From Porphyromonadaceae bacterium (GTDB lineage: Bacteria > Bacteroidota > Bacteroidia > Bacteroidales > Dysgonomonadaceae): 64,000 nt of DNA. A model generated the notes under the pieces. It ran no database searches and was not told the DNA's origin. It was given only the letters and a program-made list of their open reading frames with translations. Positions 27,655 through 36,488 of this stretch are shown here, in pieces; position 1 is the stretch's first letter, and each line of letters opens with the position of its first letter. The position numbers were made by a program, and so were the translations under genes. The stretch spans positions 124,001 through 188,000 of the forward strand of contig JAJFTO010000004.1 in assembly GCA_021372865.1 (NCBI GenBank), in the 5' to 3' direction.

Positions 27655-28332
27655 TTATCCAAAAATCCAGATCAGCAGCACAACGACAACCAGTGACGGG
27701 AGCATATTCATGATGCGGAGCTTCTTGATCCCGAGAATGTTAATGCCCAGGCCGATCAGCAGGATACCGCCTACGCTGGTAAGACCGAGAATGATGTCAT
27801 CGCTGAAGAAGCTTCCTAAATAACCTGCCAGCAGTGTAATGGAGGCCTGAAAGATAAACAGGGGGATGGCGGAGAAAACGACGCCAATACCAAAAGCAGA
27901 TGTCAGCAGAATTGCAGAGAAAAAGTCCATCAGTGATTTCGTGAAAAGCAGATCAGGTGAGCCTCCCGTTCCCTCCTGAATAGTGCCCAGGATGGTCATC
28001 GACCCTACGCAAAACAAGAGAAACGCCGTTACCAGTCCCTCTGAGAATTTTTCACTGCCTATGCGAAAACGGCTCTTCAGACTTTCGCTCATCTTTTCAG
28101 CTCCTTTTTCCAGGTCCCACCATTCGCCAAAAAGCGAACCGATGGCAAGGCTGCTTACCACAATGAGTATCTTTTCCATTTCAACGGCCATATCTACGCC
28201 GATGGCCAGTGTGAAAAGGCCTATTGCCTGAAAATAAATGGTGGTCACACGCTCCGGCATCCGTTTCTTCAACAGCAGCCCGATTGCTCCGCCACCCAAC
28301 ACGGCAGCTGTATTTACAAGGGTTCCAATCAT
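27655..28332 (-). CDS. DUF554 family membrane protein
   Basis: 225 aa from the ATG at 28332 (MIGTLVNTAAVLGGGAIGLL). A longer frame from 28386 would cross the promoter. Six or seven hydrophobic segments, including YFQAIGLFTLAIGVDMAV and VVSSLAIGSLFGEWWDLE, with FCVGSMTILGTIQEGTGG and TLLAGYLGSFFSD later. These are DUF554 signatures. The function is unknown; the fold suggests a transporter. It is first in an operon with the APC permease. The promoter is embedded in an inverted repeat at 28342-28370. Confidence 0.88.
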   Translation of the reverse strand: MIGTLVNTAAVLGGGAIGLLLKKRMPERVTTIYFQAIGLFTLAIGVDMAVEMEKILIVVSSLAIGSLFGEWWDLEKGAEKMSESLKSRFRIGSEKFSEGLVTAFLLFCVGSMTILGTIQEGTGGSPDLLFTKSLMDFFSAILLTSAFGIGVVFSAIPLFIFQASITLLAGYLGSFFSDDIILGLTSVGGILLIGLGINILGIKKLRIMNMLPSLVVVVLLIWIFG

Positions 28333-28341
28333 CGTTTTTTT

Positions 28342-28370
28342 CAATAATTGGCAAAAATACCCAATTATTG
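28342..28370 (-). promoter_or_regulatory. inverted repeat enclosing the -7 box of the DUF554-permease operon
   Basis: CAATAATTGG (28342-28351) and CCAATTATTG (28361-28370) are perfect 10-bp arms around a 9-bp spacer. The spacer contains the minus-strand -7 box TATTTTTG (28352-28359). The gene starts at 28332, so the repeat covers the promoter core and probably the transcription start, as expected of a repressor operator. Confidence 0.55.
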
Positions 28371-28509
28371 TGAGAAATGGACGCATGTTGTTGATTTTTA
28401 CGGAGACCCATGTTCATGGCGTATCCATAGGAGGGTTTCACTACATCATTTTTTCCCGGTTTCAAGGATTTGACACAAATAAAAAACAGATGTTTTGGCA
28501 CAAAATTCG

Positions 28510-28517
28510 TATCTTTG
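28510..28517 (+). promoter_or_regulatory. -7 box for the DUF4494-yggS operon
   Basis: TATCTTTG, 30 bp before the ATG at 28548; the -33 element is unclear. Confidence 0.5.
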
Positions 28518-28547
28518 CCTCCCCTTTACAGATTATAAAAACAGGAT

Positions 28548-29000
28548 ATGTACAATTGGTTTGAATGCAAGATAAGATACGACAAGATGCTGGAGACCGG
28601 CATGCAGAAAACAGTAACCGAACCCTATCTGGTCGATGCGCTGTCGTTCACCGAGGCGGAAGCAAGAATCATCGAAGAGATCAAACCCTTTATCTCGGGT
28701 GAGTTCTCGGTGTCCGATATCAAAAGGGTGAAATATACCGAGTCTTTCTTCAACGAGACGGGAGACCGTTACTACAAGGCAAAACTTTACTTTATCACCC
28801 TCGACGAAAAAAGCGGCGCCGAAAAGAAAACAGCAGTCAACATGCTGGTACAGGCTTCGGAACTGAAAGAAGCGGTTGAAATCGTGGAAGCGGAGATGAA
28901 GAAGACCATGATTGATTACACTTTTGCGGCAGTGAATGAAACGGCCATCATGGATGTATTTCCCTATTCGGGAGATAAAGTAGCAGAAACAACAGTATGA
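28548..29000 (+). CDS. DUF4494 family protein
   Basis: 150 aa, cytoplasmic. MYNWFECKIRYDKMLETGMQ and VTEPYLVDALSFTEAEARI are the DUF4494 signature; the C-terminus has MKKTMIDYTFAAVNETAIMD. No function is known; the family is confined to Bacteroidetes as far as I recall. Its stop overlaps the start of yggS (ATGA), and this pairing suggests a link with PLP homeostasis or with the downstream oxidoreductase. Confidence 0.85.
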   Translation: MYNWFECKIRYDKMLETGMQKTVTEPYLVDALSFTEAEARIIEEIKPFISGEFSVSDIKRVKYTESFFNETGDRYYKAKLYFITLDEKSGAEKKTAVNMLVQASELKEAVEIVEAEMKKTMIDYTFAAVNETAIMDVFPYSGDKVAETTV

Positions 29001-29659
29001 GTATTCGGGCGCATATCGATGCATTGCGGAAGTCCGTTCCACAGGATGTGACGATTGTGGCAGTCTCCAAATTTCATCCATCCGCAATGATCCGGGAAGC
29101 CTATGATAGCGGACAACGCACCTTTGGCGAAAGCCGCGTGCAGGAGTTGGTGACCAAACAGCAGGAATTGCCAGAAGATATCCAGTGGCATTTTATCGGT
29201 GGTCTGCAGCGGAACAAAGTGAAACAGATTGCCCCCTTCGTTTCACTCATTCACAGCCTCGACAGCGAAAGGCTGTTGCTGGAGATTGAAAAGCAGGGCG
29301 CAACAAACGACCGGATTATACCCTGCCTGATTCAGTTACATGTAGCCGAAGAAGAGACCAAATCGGGATTCTCTCCCGATGAATGCCGGCAGTTCCTGGC
29401 AAAAGGAGTATGGCGGGAGTGTTCTCATGTACAAATTGCTGGCGTGATGGGAATGGCTACGTTTACCGAAAATAAAACACAACTCAGGACTGAATTCAGA
29501 CTTTTGAAATCTCTTTTCGAGGAGTTCAAAACAACCTATTTTACCAAAGAACCGGACTTTAAAGAAATATCGATGGGTATGTCGGGCGATTATACCATTG
29601 CCATAGAGGAAGGCAGTACCATGGTGCGACTGGGAACGATTATTTTTGGCGAGCGATAG
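28997..29659 (+). CDS. YggS/PLPBP-family pyridoxal phosphate homeostasis protein
   Basis: 220 aa. The single-domain TIM barrel binds PLP through Lys25 (VTIVAVSKFHP). Other blocks: GQRTFGESRVQEL, WHFIGGLQRNKVKQI, HSLDSERLL, ISMGMSGDYTIAIEEGST and VRLGTIIFGER. No enzymatic activity is known for the family; it keeps PLP pools in balance. It is translationally coupled to the DUF4494 gene. Confidence 0.94.
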   Translation: MSIRAHIDALRKSVPQDVTIVAVSKFHPSAMIREAYDSGQRTFGESRVQELVTKQQELPEDIQWHFIGGLQRNKVKQIAPFVSLIHSLDSERLLLEIEKQGATNDRIIPCLIQLHVAEEETKSGFSPDECRQFLAKGVWRECSHVQIAGVMGMATFTENKTQLRTEFRLLKSLFEEFKTTYFTKEPDFKEISMGMSGDYTIAIEEGSTMVRLGTIIFGER

Positions 29660-29729
29660 TATTCATTGTTAAACTCCTCCCTCCGGTTTATTTTGCCGAC
29701 AGGACATCGATTTTATCGATTAAATTGTT

Positions 29730-29737
29730 TATTTTTG
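29730..29737 (+). promoter_or_regulatory. -7 box for the DHOD-like/oxyR pair
   Basis: TATTTTTG, 33 bp before the ATG at 29771; it supports that start over an in-frame ATG at 29666. Confidence 0.45.
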
Positions 29738-29770
29738 TTGATCCATAAATTGAAAAACAGTTGTCGGCAC

Positions 29771-30745
29771 ATGATTAATCTAGAAACATCCTTTGCAGGT
29801 TTAAAACTGAAAAACCCGCTTATTGCAGGTAGCAGCGGACTGACCAATTCAATCCAAAAAATCCAGGAACTGGAAGAAGCCGGAATCGGCGCCATTGTAT
29901 TGAAATCGCTTTTCGAAGAGCAGATTGAAAATCATTCCGAGAAACTGTTACAGTTGTCTGACTATCCCGAAGCCGCCGATTATATCGGCACCTACATTGA
30001 GATGAATCACGTGGAGAAGTATCTCGAGCTGATTCGTGCAGCGAAGGAGGTTTGCTCGATACCCATTGTGGCCAGTATTAATTGCTACAAATCGGCCCGG
30101 TGGGTAGATTTCGCCAGGACCATACAGGATGCCGGTGCCGATGCGTTGGAACTCAATCTCTTCGTGCTGAATGCCGGCGAGTTCAACGATTCCTATCTGG
30201 AAGATACCTATGTGAATGTAGTCAGAGAGCTCAAAAAGACAATCCGCATCCCATTGGTCATCAAAATGGCAAAGAACATCAGCAACTTACCCGGATTGGT
30301 GGCAAAGCTAAAAGCACTGGGCGCTGACGGTGTGGTACTCTTCAACCGTTTTTATCAACTTGACATCGACATTAAGAGTATGGAAATCACCTCGGGGCCG
30401 GTATTCAGCAATCCGGCCGATTTCAGTGATACCCTGCGGTGGACCGCCATCGTCTCGGGTCACGTACCCGATTTCGATGTGGCCTGTTCTTACGGTGTAC
30501 ATACCTGGGAAGATATCATCAAAGGTATTCTTGCCGGTGCCGGGGGGATTCAACTCTGCAGCATTCTTTATGAACAGGGCCCGGAGGTCATCGGCGAAAT
30601 TCTAACCCTGATGGAGGAATGGATGCGACAAAACAATTATAGCCGGATTGATGAATTCAAAGGTAAACTAAGCTATGCTAATATCGAAAGCCCCGCGCTG
30701 TATGAACGGGTACAGTTCATGAAATATTTCTCCAGATACAAATAA
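29771..30745 (+). CDS. dihydroorotate dehydrogenase-like flavoprotein
   Basis: 324 aa from the ATG at 29771, which begins the conserved domain (MINLETSFAGLKLKNPLIAG). The DHOD-like FMN barrel is visible: SSGLTNSIQKIQELEEAGIGA, PIVASINCYKS, GADALELNLFVLNAGEF, PLVIKMAKNISNLPGL, GADGVVLFNRFY and GAGGIQLCSILYEQG. The catalytic SxNxPNxPG loop of true PyrD is replaced by LNLFVLNAGEF, so pyrimidine synthesis is doubtful. It lies 4 bp before oxyR and behind its own -7 box. A redox role is suggested by that neighbour but not shown. Confidence 0.85.
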   Translation: MINLETSFAGLKLKNPLIAGSSGLTNSIQKIQELEEAGIGAIVLKSLFEEQIENHSEKLLQLSDYPEAADYIGTYIEMNHVEKYLELIRAAKEVCSIPIVASINCYKSARWVDFARTIQDAGADALELNLFVLNAGEFNDSYLEDTYVNVVRELKKTIRIPLVIKMAKNISNLPGLVAKLKALGADGVVLFNRFYQLDIDIKSMEITSGPVFSNPADFSDTLRWTAIVSGHVPDFDVACSYGVHTWEDIIKGILAGAGGIQLCSILYEQGPEVIGEILTLMEEWMRQNNYSRIDEFKGKLSYANIESPALYERVQFMKYFSRYK

Positions 30746-30749
30746 GATT

Positions 30750-31697
30750 ATGAATATCCAACAGCTCGAGTATATTATCGCCGTCGATAATTACCGCCAT
30801 TTTTCAAAGGCTGCTGAAGCATCCTTTGTTACCCAGCCCACGTTGAGCATGATGATTCAGAAGCTGGAAGAGGAGCTGGGCGTGAAGATATTCGACCGTT
30901 CACAATTGCCTGTACATCCCACAGAAATAGGGAAACGGATTATTGATCAGGCACGAGTGGCTGTGGCTCAGGTAAACCAGATCAAAGAGGTAGTGCAGGA
31001 GGAGAAAGGCATCATAAAAGGTGTTTTTCGGCTGGGAATCATTCCGACCATATCTCCCTATCTCCTTCCCCGGCTGATGCAGGTACACAGTGAAAACAAA
31101 TACGATATCCGTATTGTGATTTCAGAACTGACTACCGATCAGATATTGCAGGGCTTGTCGACCGATTCCCTTGACGGCGGAATTCTGGCCACTCCACTAA
31201 AAGAACCGGCCATAAGGGAACATCCCATCTACTACGAACGTTTTTACGCATATGTTTCACCTCTGGAGAAAGCGCTCTTTGTAAAGACGTCGCTCGATGA
31301 GAGTGACCTCACTGCTGCCCGGTTGTGGCTTCTTGATGAGGTGCATTGCTTCAGAACCCAGATTTTGCATCTCTGTAACCTCAGAAAACGGAGAAATGGC
31401 AATCAGCAATCTATATTTTCCTATGAAGCAGGCAGCATAGATACCCTGATCAACATTGTAGACAAGAACGATGGACTGACAGTAATTCCCGAGATGGCGT
31501 TGTCAAATCTGAGTGAAACGCAGATGAAAAATGTGCGTCCTTTTAAAAACAGTACACCCGTACGGGAAGTAAGCCTGATTACACGAAAGGAATTTTATCG
31601 GGAAAGGCTGCTCAACATCATTCTTGAGGAGGTGAAAACAGCCGTCCCCGGTTCGTTGCAGGATGAGGCGTTGAAAAAATATGTAGTTCCGCTTTAA
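30750..31697 (+). CDS. oxyR: OxyR-type LysR-family peroxide sensor
   Basis: 315 aa. The LysR helix-turn-helix is MNIQQLEYIIAVDNYRHFSK with AAEASFVTQPTLSMMIQKLE; an effector domain follows. Two cysteines, Cys200 and Cys209 in LLDEVHCFRTQILHLC, have the same spacing as the redox pair Cys199/Cys208 of E. coli OxyR, and VHCFR matches GHCLR there. It should activate peroxide-defence genes on disulphide formation. It lies 4 bp after the DHOD-like gene and so is co-transcribed with it. A peroxiredoxin that could belong to its regulon is encoded at 15596. Confidence 0.93.
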   Translation: MNIQQLEYIIAVDNYRHFSKAAEASFVTQPTLSMMIQKLEEELGVKIFDRSQLPVHPTEIGKRIIDQARVAVAQVNQIKEVVQEEKGIIKGVFRLGIIPTISPYLLPRLMQVHSENKYDIRIVISELTTDQILQGLSTDSLDGGILATPLKEPAIREHPIYYERFYAYVSPLEKALFVKTSLDESDLTAARLWLLDEVHCFRTQILHLCNLRKRRNGNQQSIFSYEAGSIDTLINIVDKNDGLTVIPEMALSNLSETQMKNVRPFKNSTPVREVSLITRKEFYRERLLNIILEEVKTAVPGSLQDEALKKYVVPL

Positions 31698-31717
31698 AAG
31701 TTTGGTAAATTACTTTT

Positions 31718-32254
31718 ATGGATCCACTGACGATCATTCGGAAATACTATAAGGAAGGAACTAAATTGTATGATATTTATCTGTCGCATGTGACCCAAGT
31801 GACAGATAAAGCGCTTTCCATAGTTCACAATCATCCGGAGCTGGCAGTGGATGTCAGGTTTATCGAAGAGGCAGGCATGCTTCATGACATCGGGATATTT
31901 CAGACGAATGCACCCCATATTGCCTGCGAAGGCACTTTTCCCTATATTTGTCATGGTTATCTGGGACGGGAACTTCTCACAACTGAAGGATATCCGAAGC
32001 ATGGACTGGTTAGTGAACGGCATACAGGTACGGGACTTAGCCTGGAAACGATCATCAACCGCAAACTGCCCATCCCGCACCGGGATATGCGACCGGTAAG
32101 TCTGGAGGAGAAGATTATCTGCTTTGCAGATAAATTTTACTCCAAATCACAGTTGGATAAAGAGAAACCGGTCAAAAAGATAAGACAGAATCTCAGCAAA
32201 CACGGATTGCACCAGGTGGAAATATTTGATGAATGGTGTGAATTGTTCCTGTAA
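31718..32254 (+). CDS. HD-domain phosphohydrolase-like protein
   Basis: 178 aa, cytoplasmic. The HD motif is AGMLHDIGIF, preceded by YLSHVTQVTDKAL (first His) and followed by CHGYLGRELL and VSERHTGTG, the expected metal ligands. HDIG proteins of this size hydrolyse nucleotides or similar phosphates. IICFADKFYSK closes the domain. It starts 20 bp after oxyR and may read through from that operon. No specific substrate is evident. Confidence 0.85.
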   Translation: MDPLTIIRKYYKEGTKLYDIYLSHVTQVTDKALSIVHNHPELAVDVRFIEEAGMLHDIGIFQTNAPHIACEGTFPYICHGYLGRELLTTEGYPKHGLVSERHTGTGLSLETIINRKLPIPHRDMRPVSLEEKIICFADKFYSKSQLDKEKPVKKIRQNLSKHGLHQVEIFDEWCELFL

Positions 32255-32278
32255 TATGTGTTTTTTACGGTCCTCCAC

Positions 32279-32286
32279 TATTTTTG
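32279..32286 (+). promoter_or_regulatory. -7 box for grpE-dnaJ
   Basis: TATTTTTG, 42 bp before the grpE ATG; no CIRCE element or heat-shock sigma site was seen. Confidence 0.45.
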
Positions 32287-32328
32287 GCAAACTATTTGCA
32301 GTGTTCATGTTGGTAAATTTAAATAAAT

Positions 32329-32916
32329 ATGATACAAAACGATAAAAGGCATACAGATCCCCTCGGCAGGAATGAGGAGGTTCCCGACGAAGTGACAAAA
32401 GACGAAAATATGAATGTCGATGAAGAGAATGAGGACAAATTGACAGATGATGCTGTGGATACAGGGGGAGAATTGGAAGAGTTGCAACAGAAATATGATG
32501 ATTTGAACAACAGTTATCTTCGTTTACATGCCGAGTTCGATAACTTTCGTAAGCGTACTTTGAAAGAGAAAGCCGATCTGATTAAAAGCGGAGGTGAAAG
32601 GGTGTTGCTTGATATCATCTCCCTGACAGATGATTTTGAACGGGCGCTTGCTATTGTGCACGATGCCGAAGACAAAGATGCCATGCTGGAGGGGATGGAT
32701 CTTATTTACGGGAAATTTATCAATTTCCTGAAACAACACGGAGTCAAAGAAATAGAAGCCATTGGCCAGCCTTTCGATGCCGACCGTTTTGAAGCGGTGA
32801 CAACTATACCGGCGCAGGAAGAATCGCAAAAGGGGATGGTCGTGGATTGCATCATGAAAGGATATGTCCTGAATGAAAAGATCATCCGTTTTCCAAAAGT
32901 AATCGTAGGAGAATAA
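32329..32916 (+). CDS. grpE: GrpE nucleotide-exchange factor
   Basis: 195 aa. It releases ADP from DnaK. An acidic, disordered N-terminus ([18 protein letters not shown]) is followed by a long coiled coil ([37 protein letters not shown]) and the beta-wing domain with [20 protein letters not shown] and [20 protein letters not shown]. It lies 1 bp from dnaJ. dnaK and hrcA are not in the window. Confidence 0.97.
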   Translation: MIQNDKRHTDPLGRNEEVPDEVTKDENMNVDEENEDKLTDDAVDTGGELEELQQKYDDLNNSYLRLHAEFDNFRKRTLKEKADLIKSGGERVLLDIISLTDDFERALAIVHDAEDKDAMLEGMDLIYGKFINFLKQHGVKEIEAIGQPFDADRFEAVTTIPAQEESQKGMVVDCIMKGYVLNEKIIRFPKVIVGE

Positions 32917-32917
32917 G

Positions 32918-34075
32918 ATGTCAGCAAAAAGAGATTATTACGAAATACTGGAAATCTCCAAAACTGCCACAGCGGAAGAGATAAAAAAAGCTTACCGGAA
33001 AAAAGCCATTCAGTTTCATCCAGACAAGAATCCGGGCAACAAGGAGGCGGAAGAGAAGTTTAAAGAAGCTGCCGAAGCCTATGAAGTGCTGAGCGACGAG
33101 AATAAACGCGTCCGTTATGACCAGTATGGCCATGCCGGAGTGGGTGGTGCAGCGTCTGGTGGTGGTTTTGGTGGTGGCATGTCGATGGACGACATCTTCT
33201 CCCAGTTTGGCGACATCTTTGGCGGTCATTTTGGCGGCTTCGGTGGCTTCGGCGGGTTTGGCGGTTCACAGCGTGGCCGGAGAGTGAACAGAGGTTCAGA
33301 CCTGCGTGTGAAGGTGAAACTGAACCTCAAGGAGATTCTCAATGGCGTAGAGAAGAAGATCAAAGTAAAAAAATATGTATCCTGCTCGCATTGCGATGGA
33401 AATGGTTCAGAGAACGGAACTTCTCTTTCAACCTGCCCCACCTGTAATGGTTCGGGTGTGGTCACCCGGGTGGCAAACACCATTTTGGGACAGATGCAAA
33501 CTTCATCCACCTGTCCCACCTGCAACGGAGAAGGAAAATCGATCACAAAAAAGTGCGTGCATTGTAGCGGCGAAGGAATTCTTCGTGAAGAAGAGGTGAT
33601 CCCCATCAGAATACCTGCCGGTGTAGCCGAAGGAATGCAGCTCTCCATGTCGGGTAAGGGAAATGCAGCCCGCAGGGGCGGTGTCAACGGAGATTTGCTG
33701 ATTGTAATCGAAGAAGAGGAAGATCCCAATCTGATCCGCGACGAAAGTGATGTGATCTATAATCTGTTTCTTAGCTTCCCCATGGCAGCGTTGGGCGGTA
33801 CCGTGGAAGTGCCCACCATTGACGGTGTGGCCAAAGTAAAGATTGAGCCGGGTACTCAGCCTGGCAAGGTGCTTCGGTTGCGAAATAAGGGGCTGCCCTC
33901 CGTAAACTCCTATGGCAAAGGCGATGAGTTGATCAATGTAAATGTATATGTCCCGGAAACGCTGAGTGAGAAAGAACGAAAATTGATGGAGGAGATGAAC
34001 AAGTCGGAAAACTTTGTTCCTTCCTCTTCTGCGAAAAAGAACGTGTTCAACAAGTTTAAGAAAATGTTCGATTGA
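32918..34075 (+). CDS. dnaJ: DnaJ co-chaperone
   Basis: 385 aa, full-length type I DnaJ. The J domain ([23 protein letters not shown] in [11 protein letters not shown]), Gly/Phe-rich linker, four zinc-finger CxxCxGxG repeats ([32 protein letters not shown]) and C-terminal substrate domains ([29 protein letters not shown]) are present. It stimulates DnaK ATPase and delivers clients. It is translated from an ATG 1 bp after the grpE stop. Confidence 0.98.
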   Translation: MSAKRDYYEILEISKTATAEEIKKAYRKKAIQFHPDKNPGNKEAEEKFKEAAEAYEVLSDENKRVRYDQYGHAGVGGAASGGGFGGGMSMDDIFSQFGDIFGGHFGGFGGFGGFGGSQRGRRVNRGSDLRVKVKLNLKEILNGVEKKIKVKKYVSCSHCDGNGSENGTSLSTCPTCNGSGVVTRVANTILGQMQTSSTCPTCNGEGKSITKKCVHCSGEGILREEEVIPIRIPAGVAEGMQLSMSGKGNAARRGGVNGDLLIVIEEEEDPNLIRDESDVIYNLFLSFPMAALGGTVEVPTIDGVAKVKIEPGTQPGKVLRLRNKGLPSVNSYGKGDELINVNVYVPETLSEKERKLMEEMNKSENFVPSSSAKKNVFNKFKKMFD

Positions 34076-34105
34076 TAGGTACAGTTGACGAAACGAATAA
34101 AGTTT

Positions 34106-34144
34106 GAAGCCGGATCACCCCATACTTGTGGTAGATCCGGCTTC
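34106..34144. terminator. terminator between dnaJ and the sialic acid operon
   Basis: GAAGCCGGATC (34106-34116) pairs with GATCCGGCTTC (34134-34144), an 11-bp stem between two convergent operons. It is followed on the plus strand by CCTATTTATATT, and on the minus strand by AAACTTTATTC, so it may serve both. Confidence 0.75.
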
Positions 34145-34166
34145 CCTATTTATATTCTCTGAAGAA

Positions 34167-35093
34167 TCAGATTTTGTTGCATCTTTCAAAAAAACCGATT
34201 GCTTCGAGTTCTCTCCTGATGATTGATTCTTCCTCATCCGTCACATTCTGAAAGGGGGTGCGGTTGATACCCAGGTCGATGCCGATCAGTTTCATAATCC
34301 TTTTCCCGGCCACGATGTTGCCTCTGTAGCGGGCAATCACGTTGATCACCTCCTGTGCGAAGTTTTGATGGTCGACTGCCGCCGGGAGATTGCTGTTGTT
34401 GTACTCCTCAATCACCCCTACCAGTGAACTGCCGATGTAACTTCCGGTACCACTGATGCCGCCTTGCGCGCCACCCATCACAAGTGCTGAAAGGATGGTC
34501 TCATCCTGGCCATGCAGCATATCGAATTTACCGTTTTCATACAACATGCATTGATTGTACTCATAGAGGCTTTCGTAGGTGTACTTGATCCCAGCAAGGT
34601 TGGGAATACGTTCGTCTGCTGCCTTCAGGAAAGGGAGCATCGGCAGGAAAACACCATTCAGAGCTGGAATATGATAAAAATAGAAAGGCAGGTCGGGTGC
34701 TCCGCATGCGATCTCTTCACAATATTTTACCAGTTCTTCCACTCGTCCCGCTTTGGGAAATGGAGAGGCCATGGCGCCGATGCCGAAAGCCCCGATCTCC
34801 TGTGCATGTTGTGCCATCTTGTTACTGTCTTTGATGCAGGTGGCACCTACGTGCACAATCACTTTGAATCCTTTTGGCGCAACCGAAATCCATTTTTCGG
34901 CCAGTTTCAGTCGTTCTTCTACGGTAAGCATGTAACCTTCTCCCGATGAGCCGTTGATGAATACTCCGATCAGTCCGTTTTTCTGCAACATGGCTGCATA
35001 GTCCGCAATGGGACCCAAATCTACTTCGCCTTTTTTGTCGAAGGGCGTGAAAGGCGCTACAATTAACCCTTTAATTTTTTCAAATTTTTTCAT
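34167..35093 (-). CDS. nanA: N-acetylneuraminate lyase
   Basis: 308 aa from the ATG at 35093 (MKKFEKIKGLIVAPFTPFD). It splits N-acetylneuraminate into N-acetylmannosamine and pyruvate in the cytoplasm. DHDPS-family barrel: GSSGEGYMLT (residues 48-55, carboxylate loop), Tyr140 in FYFYHIPALNG, and Schiff-base Lys170 in LAGIKYTYESLYEY. These loops favour the lyase over dihydrodipicolinate synthase, and the neighbours decide it. It is the last gene of the operon, 98 bp after the MFS gene. Confidence 0.93.
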   Translation of the reverse strand: MKKFEKIKGLIVAPFTPFDKKGEVDLGPIADYAAMLQKNGLIGVFINGSSGEGYMLTVEERLKLAEKWISVAPKGFKVIVHVGATCIKDSNKMAQHAQEIGAFGIGAMASPFPKAGRVEELVKYCEEIACGAPDLPFYFYHIPALNGVFLPMLPFLKAADERIPNLAGIKYTYESLYEYNQCMLYENGKFDMLHGQDETILSALVMGGAQGGISGTGSYIGSSLVGVIEEYNNSNLPAAVDHQNFAQEVINVIARYRGNIVAGKRIMKLIGIDLGINRTPFQNVTDEEESIIRRELEAIGFFERCNKI

Positions 35094-35191
35094 ATGATTA
35101 AAATTATTGAATTTCAAACGTATCATATAAAACTTGCATTAATCATCTGCTTGGATGATAATGGTTTTAACGCTCGTTTCATATCATTTAT

Positions 35192-36469
35192 TTATTTGGT
35201 TGTTATTTTGTCTTGTTCCGGATAGGTAAGTTCACGTTTTGGTTTCACGAAAATGAGCATCAATACAATGGCTGCAAGCACTACGACGGAGAGTTTGCTG
35301 AAATCAGCCCCCAGGTTGCCCGCATCGGTGGAGCTGCCCAGCATCAGGGTGACTGCATATCCGGCAAAGACACCCATCATGTTCATTATGCCGTACGCCG
35401 TAGCCCGCTGTTTTTGAGGAATGATCTGACAAAGAATTGGCATATTGTTTGTATCGAACATCCCATAACCAATGCCAAAGAGCAATGCTGCACCAATCAG
35501 TCCGGCATAAGTGTGTCCATAGCCCAGCAAGACGAGGGAGGGTAGTGTAAGCATGAGTCCGATGACACTGGTATAGATCCTGCCGCGAATATTTTTCTGT
35601 ACCCAACGGTCGGACAGTGGTCCGCCAATCAGTACCCCGATAAATGAAGCAATGGCAATGGAAATGGTGGCCATGGGTCCCGCTTTGGCCATCTCAATTC
35701 CCAGGTTTTCGGAAAACAGGGTGGGAAGCCAGTTTTTTGTTGCCCATCCCGGGAAGCTGGGAGCCATGAAATAAAACAGCATGATCCAGAAAGATAAGGT
35801 ACCGAGGATGAGCCCGAGTGACTGTGAGACAGATTCCTTCTTGACGGGTGGCCTTTGCGGATCGCTCTGCAGCTTGGCAGTTTTTGTGCCGGCATGTCCT
35901 TCCTTGTCATGTAAAAAGAATATAAGCAGGACGGCATAAATGATACCGACTATTCCAAACCAGTGAAAAACGACCTGCCAGGAGTAGTTTGCCGCGATGG
36001 TAGCGCCGAAACCTCCCAGAGCCTGACCGGTGTAGAGTCCCGACATGTGTATGCCGATGGCCAGTGACCTCGTTTTGGAACTGTGAAAATCGGCGATCAT
36101 GGCCAGACCGGTAGGCAGATACAATGCTTCGCTCACGCCCATGAGTGCACGCAGCCAGTAAACTTGTTGGAATGTTTGGGCATAACCCATGCCGAAGGTT
36201 ACGGCAGACCATACGAAAAGACTGCCCACAATGAGCCATTTGCGGTTGATTCGGTCTGCGATGACGCCTGCGATGGGGCTCATCAATCCGTAAATAAGCA
36301 GAAAGATCCCCATGATCCTTCCAAAATTCTCTGCGACAGCCAGCTCTCGGATGTCGATCTGCATCGATGATTGCATGGTGGAGAGCATCTGCCTGTCAAG
36401 GTAATTGAGCAGGGCCACAAACCAAAGCAGGCCGACCACGACCCATGGATAATACTTACTGTTTCTCAT
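35192..36469 (-). CDS. MFS transporter, probable sialic acid importer
   Basis: 425 aa with 12 transmembrane helices. The N-terminal WFVALLNYLDRQMLSTMQSS and the loop SPIAGVIADRINRKWLIVG match the anion:cation symporter branch of the major facilitator superfamily (ExuT, GudP). A central loop follows HDKEGHAGTKTAKLQ. In other Bacteroidetes sialic acid loci an MFS protein (NanT) plays the inner-membrane role, and the position between the mutarotase and nanA supports that here. The substrate is an inference from context. Confidence 0.88.
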   Translation of the reverse strand: MRNSKYYPWVVVGLLWFVALLNYLDRQMLSTMQSSMQIDIRELAVAENFGRIMGIFLLIYGLMSPIAGVIADRINRKWLIVGSLFVWSAVTFGMGYAQTFQQVYWLRALMGVSEALYLPTGLAMIADFHSSKTRSLAIGIHMSGLYTGQALGGFGATIAANYSWQVVFHWFGIVGIIYAVLLIFFLHDKEGHAGTKTAKLQSDPQRPPVKKESVSQSLGLILGTLSFWIMLFYFMAPSFPGWATKNWLPTLFSENLGIEMAKAGPMATISIAIASFIGVLIGGPLSDRWVQKNIRGRIYTSVIGLMLTLPSLVLLGYGHTYAGLIGAALLFGIGYGMFDTNNMPILCQIIPQKQRATAYGIMNMMGVFAGYAVTLMLGSSTDAGNLGADFSKLSVVVLAAIVLMLIFVKPKRELTYPEQDKITTK

Positions 36470-36488
36470 ATCACTTCTTTTACTGTTT

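Noticed and set aside
29771..30745. Dihydroorotate dehydrogenase (pyrD)
   Set aside because: The active-site loop is altered and no pyrimidine genes are nearby, so the pyrD symbol was not used.
32921..33729. Minus-strand frames under dnaJ
   Set aside because: They mirror the Gly/Phe-rich and zinc-finger repeats and have no independent support.
34167..35093. Dihydrodipicolinate synthase (dapA)
   Set aside because: The family fits, but the GSSGEG and YHIPALNG loops and the sialic acid operon favour N-acetylneuraminate lyase.
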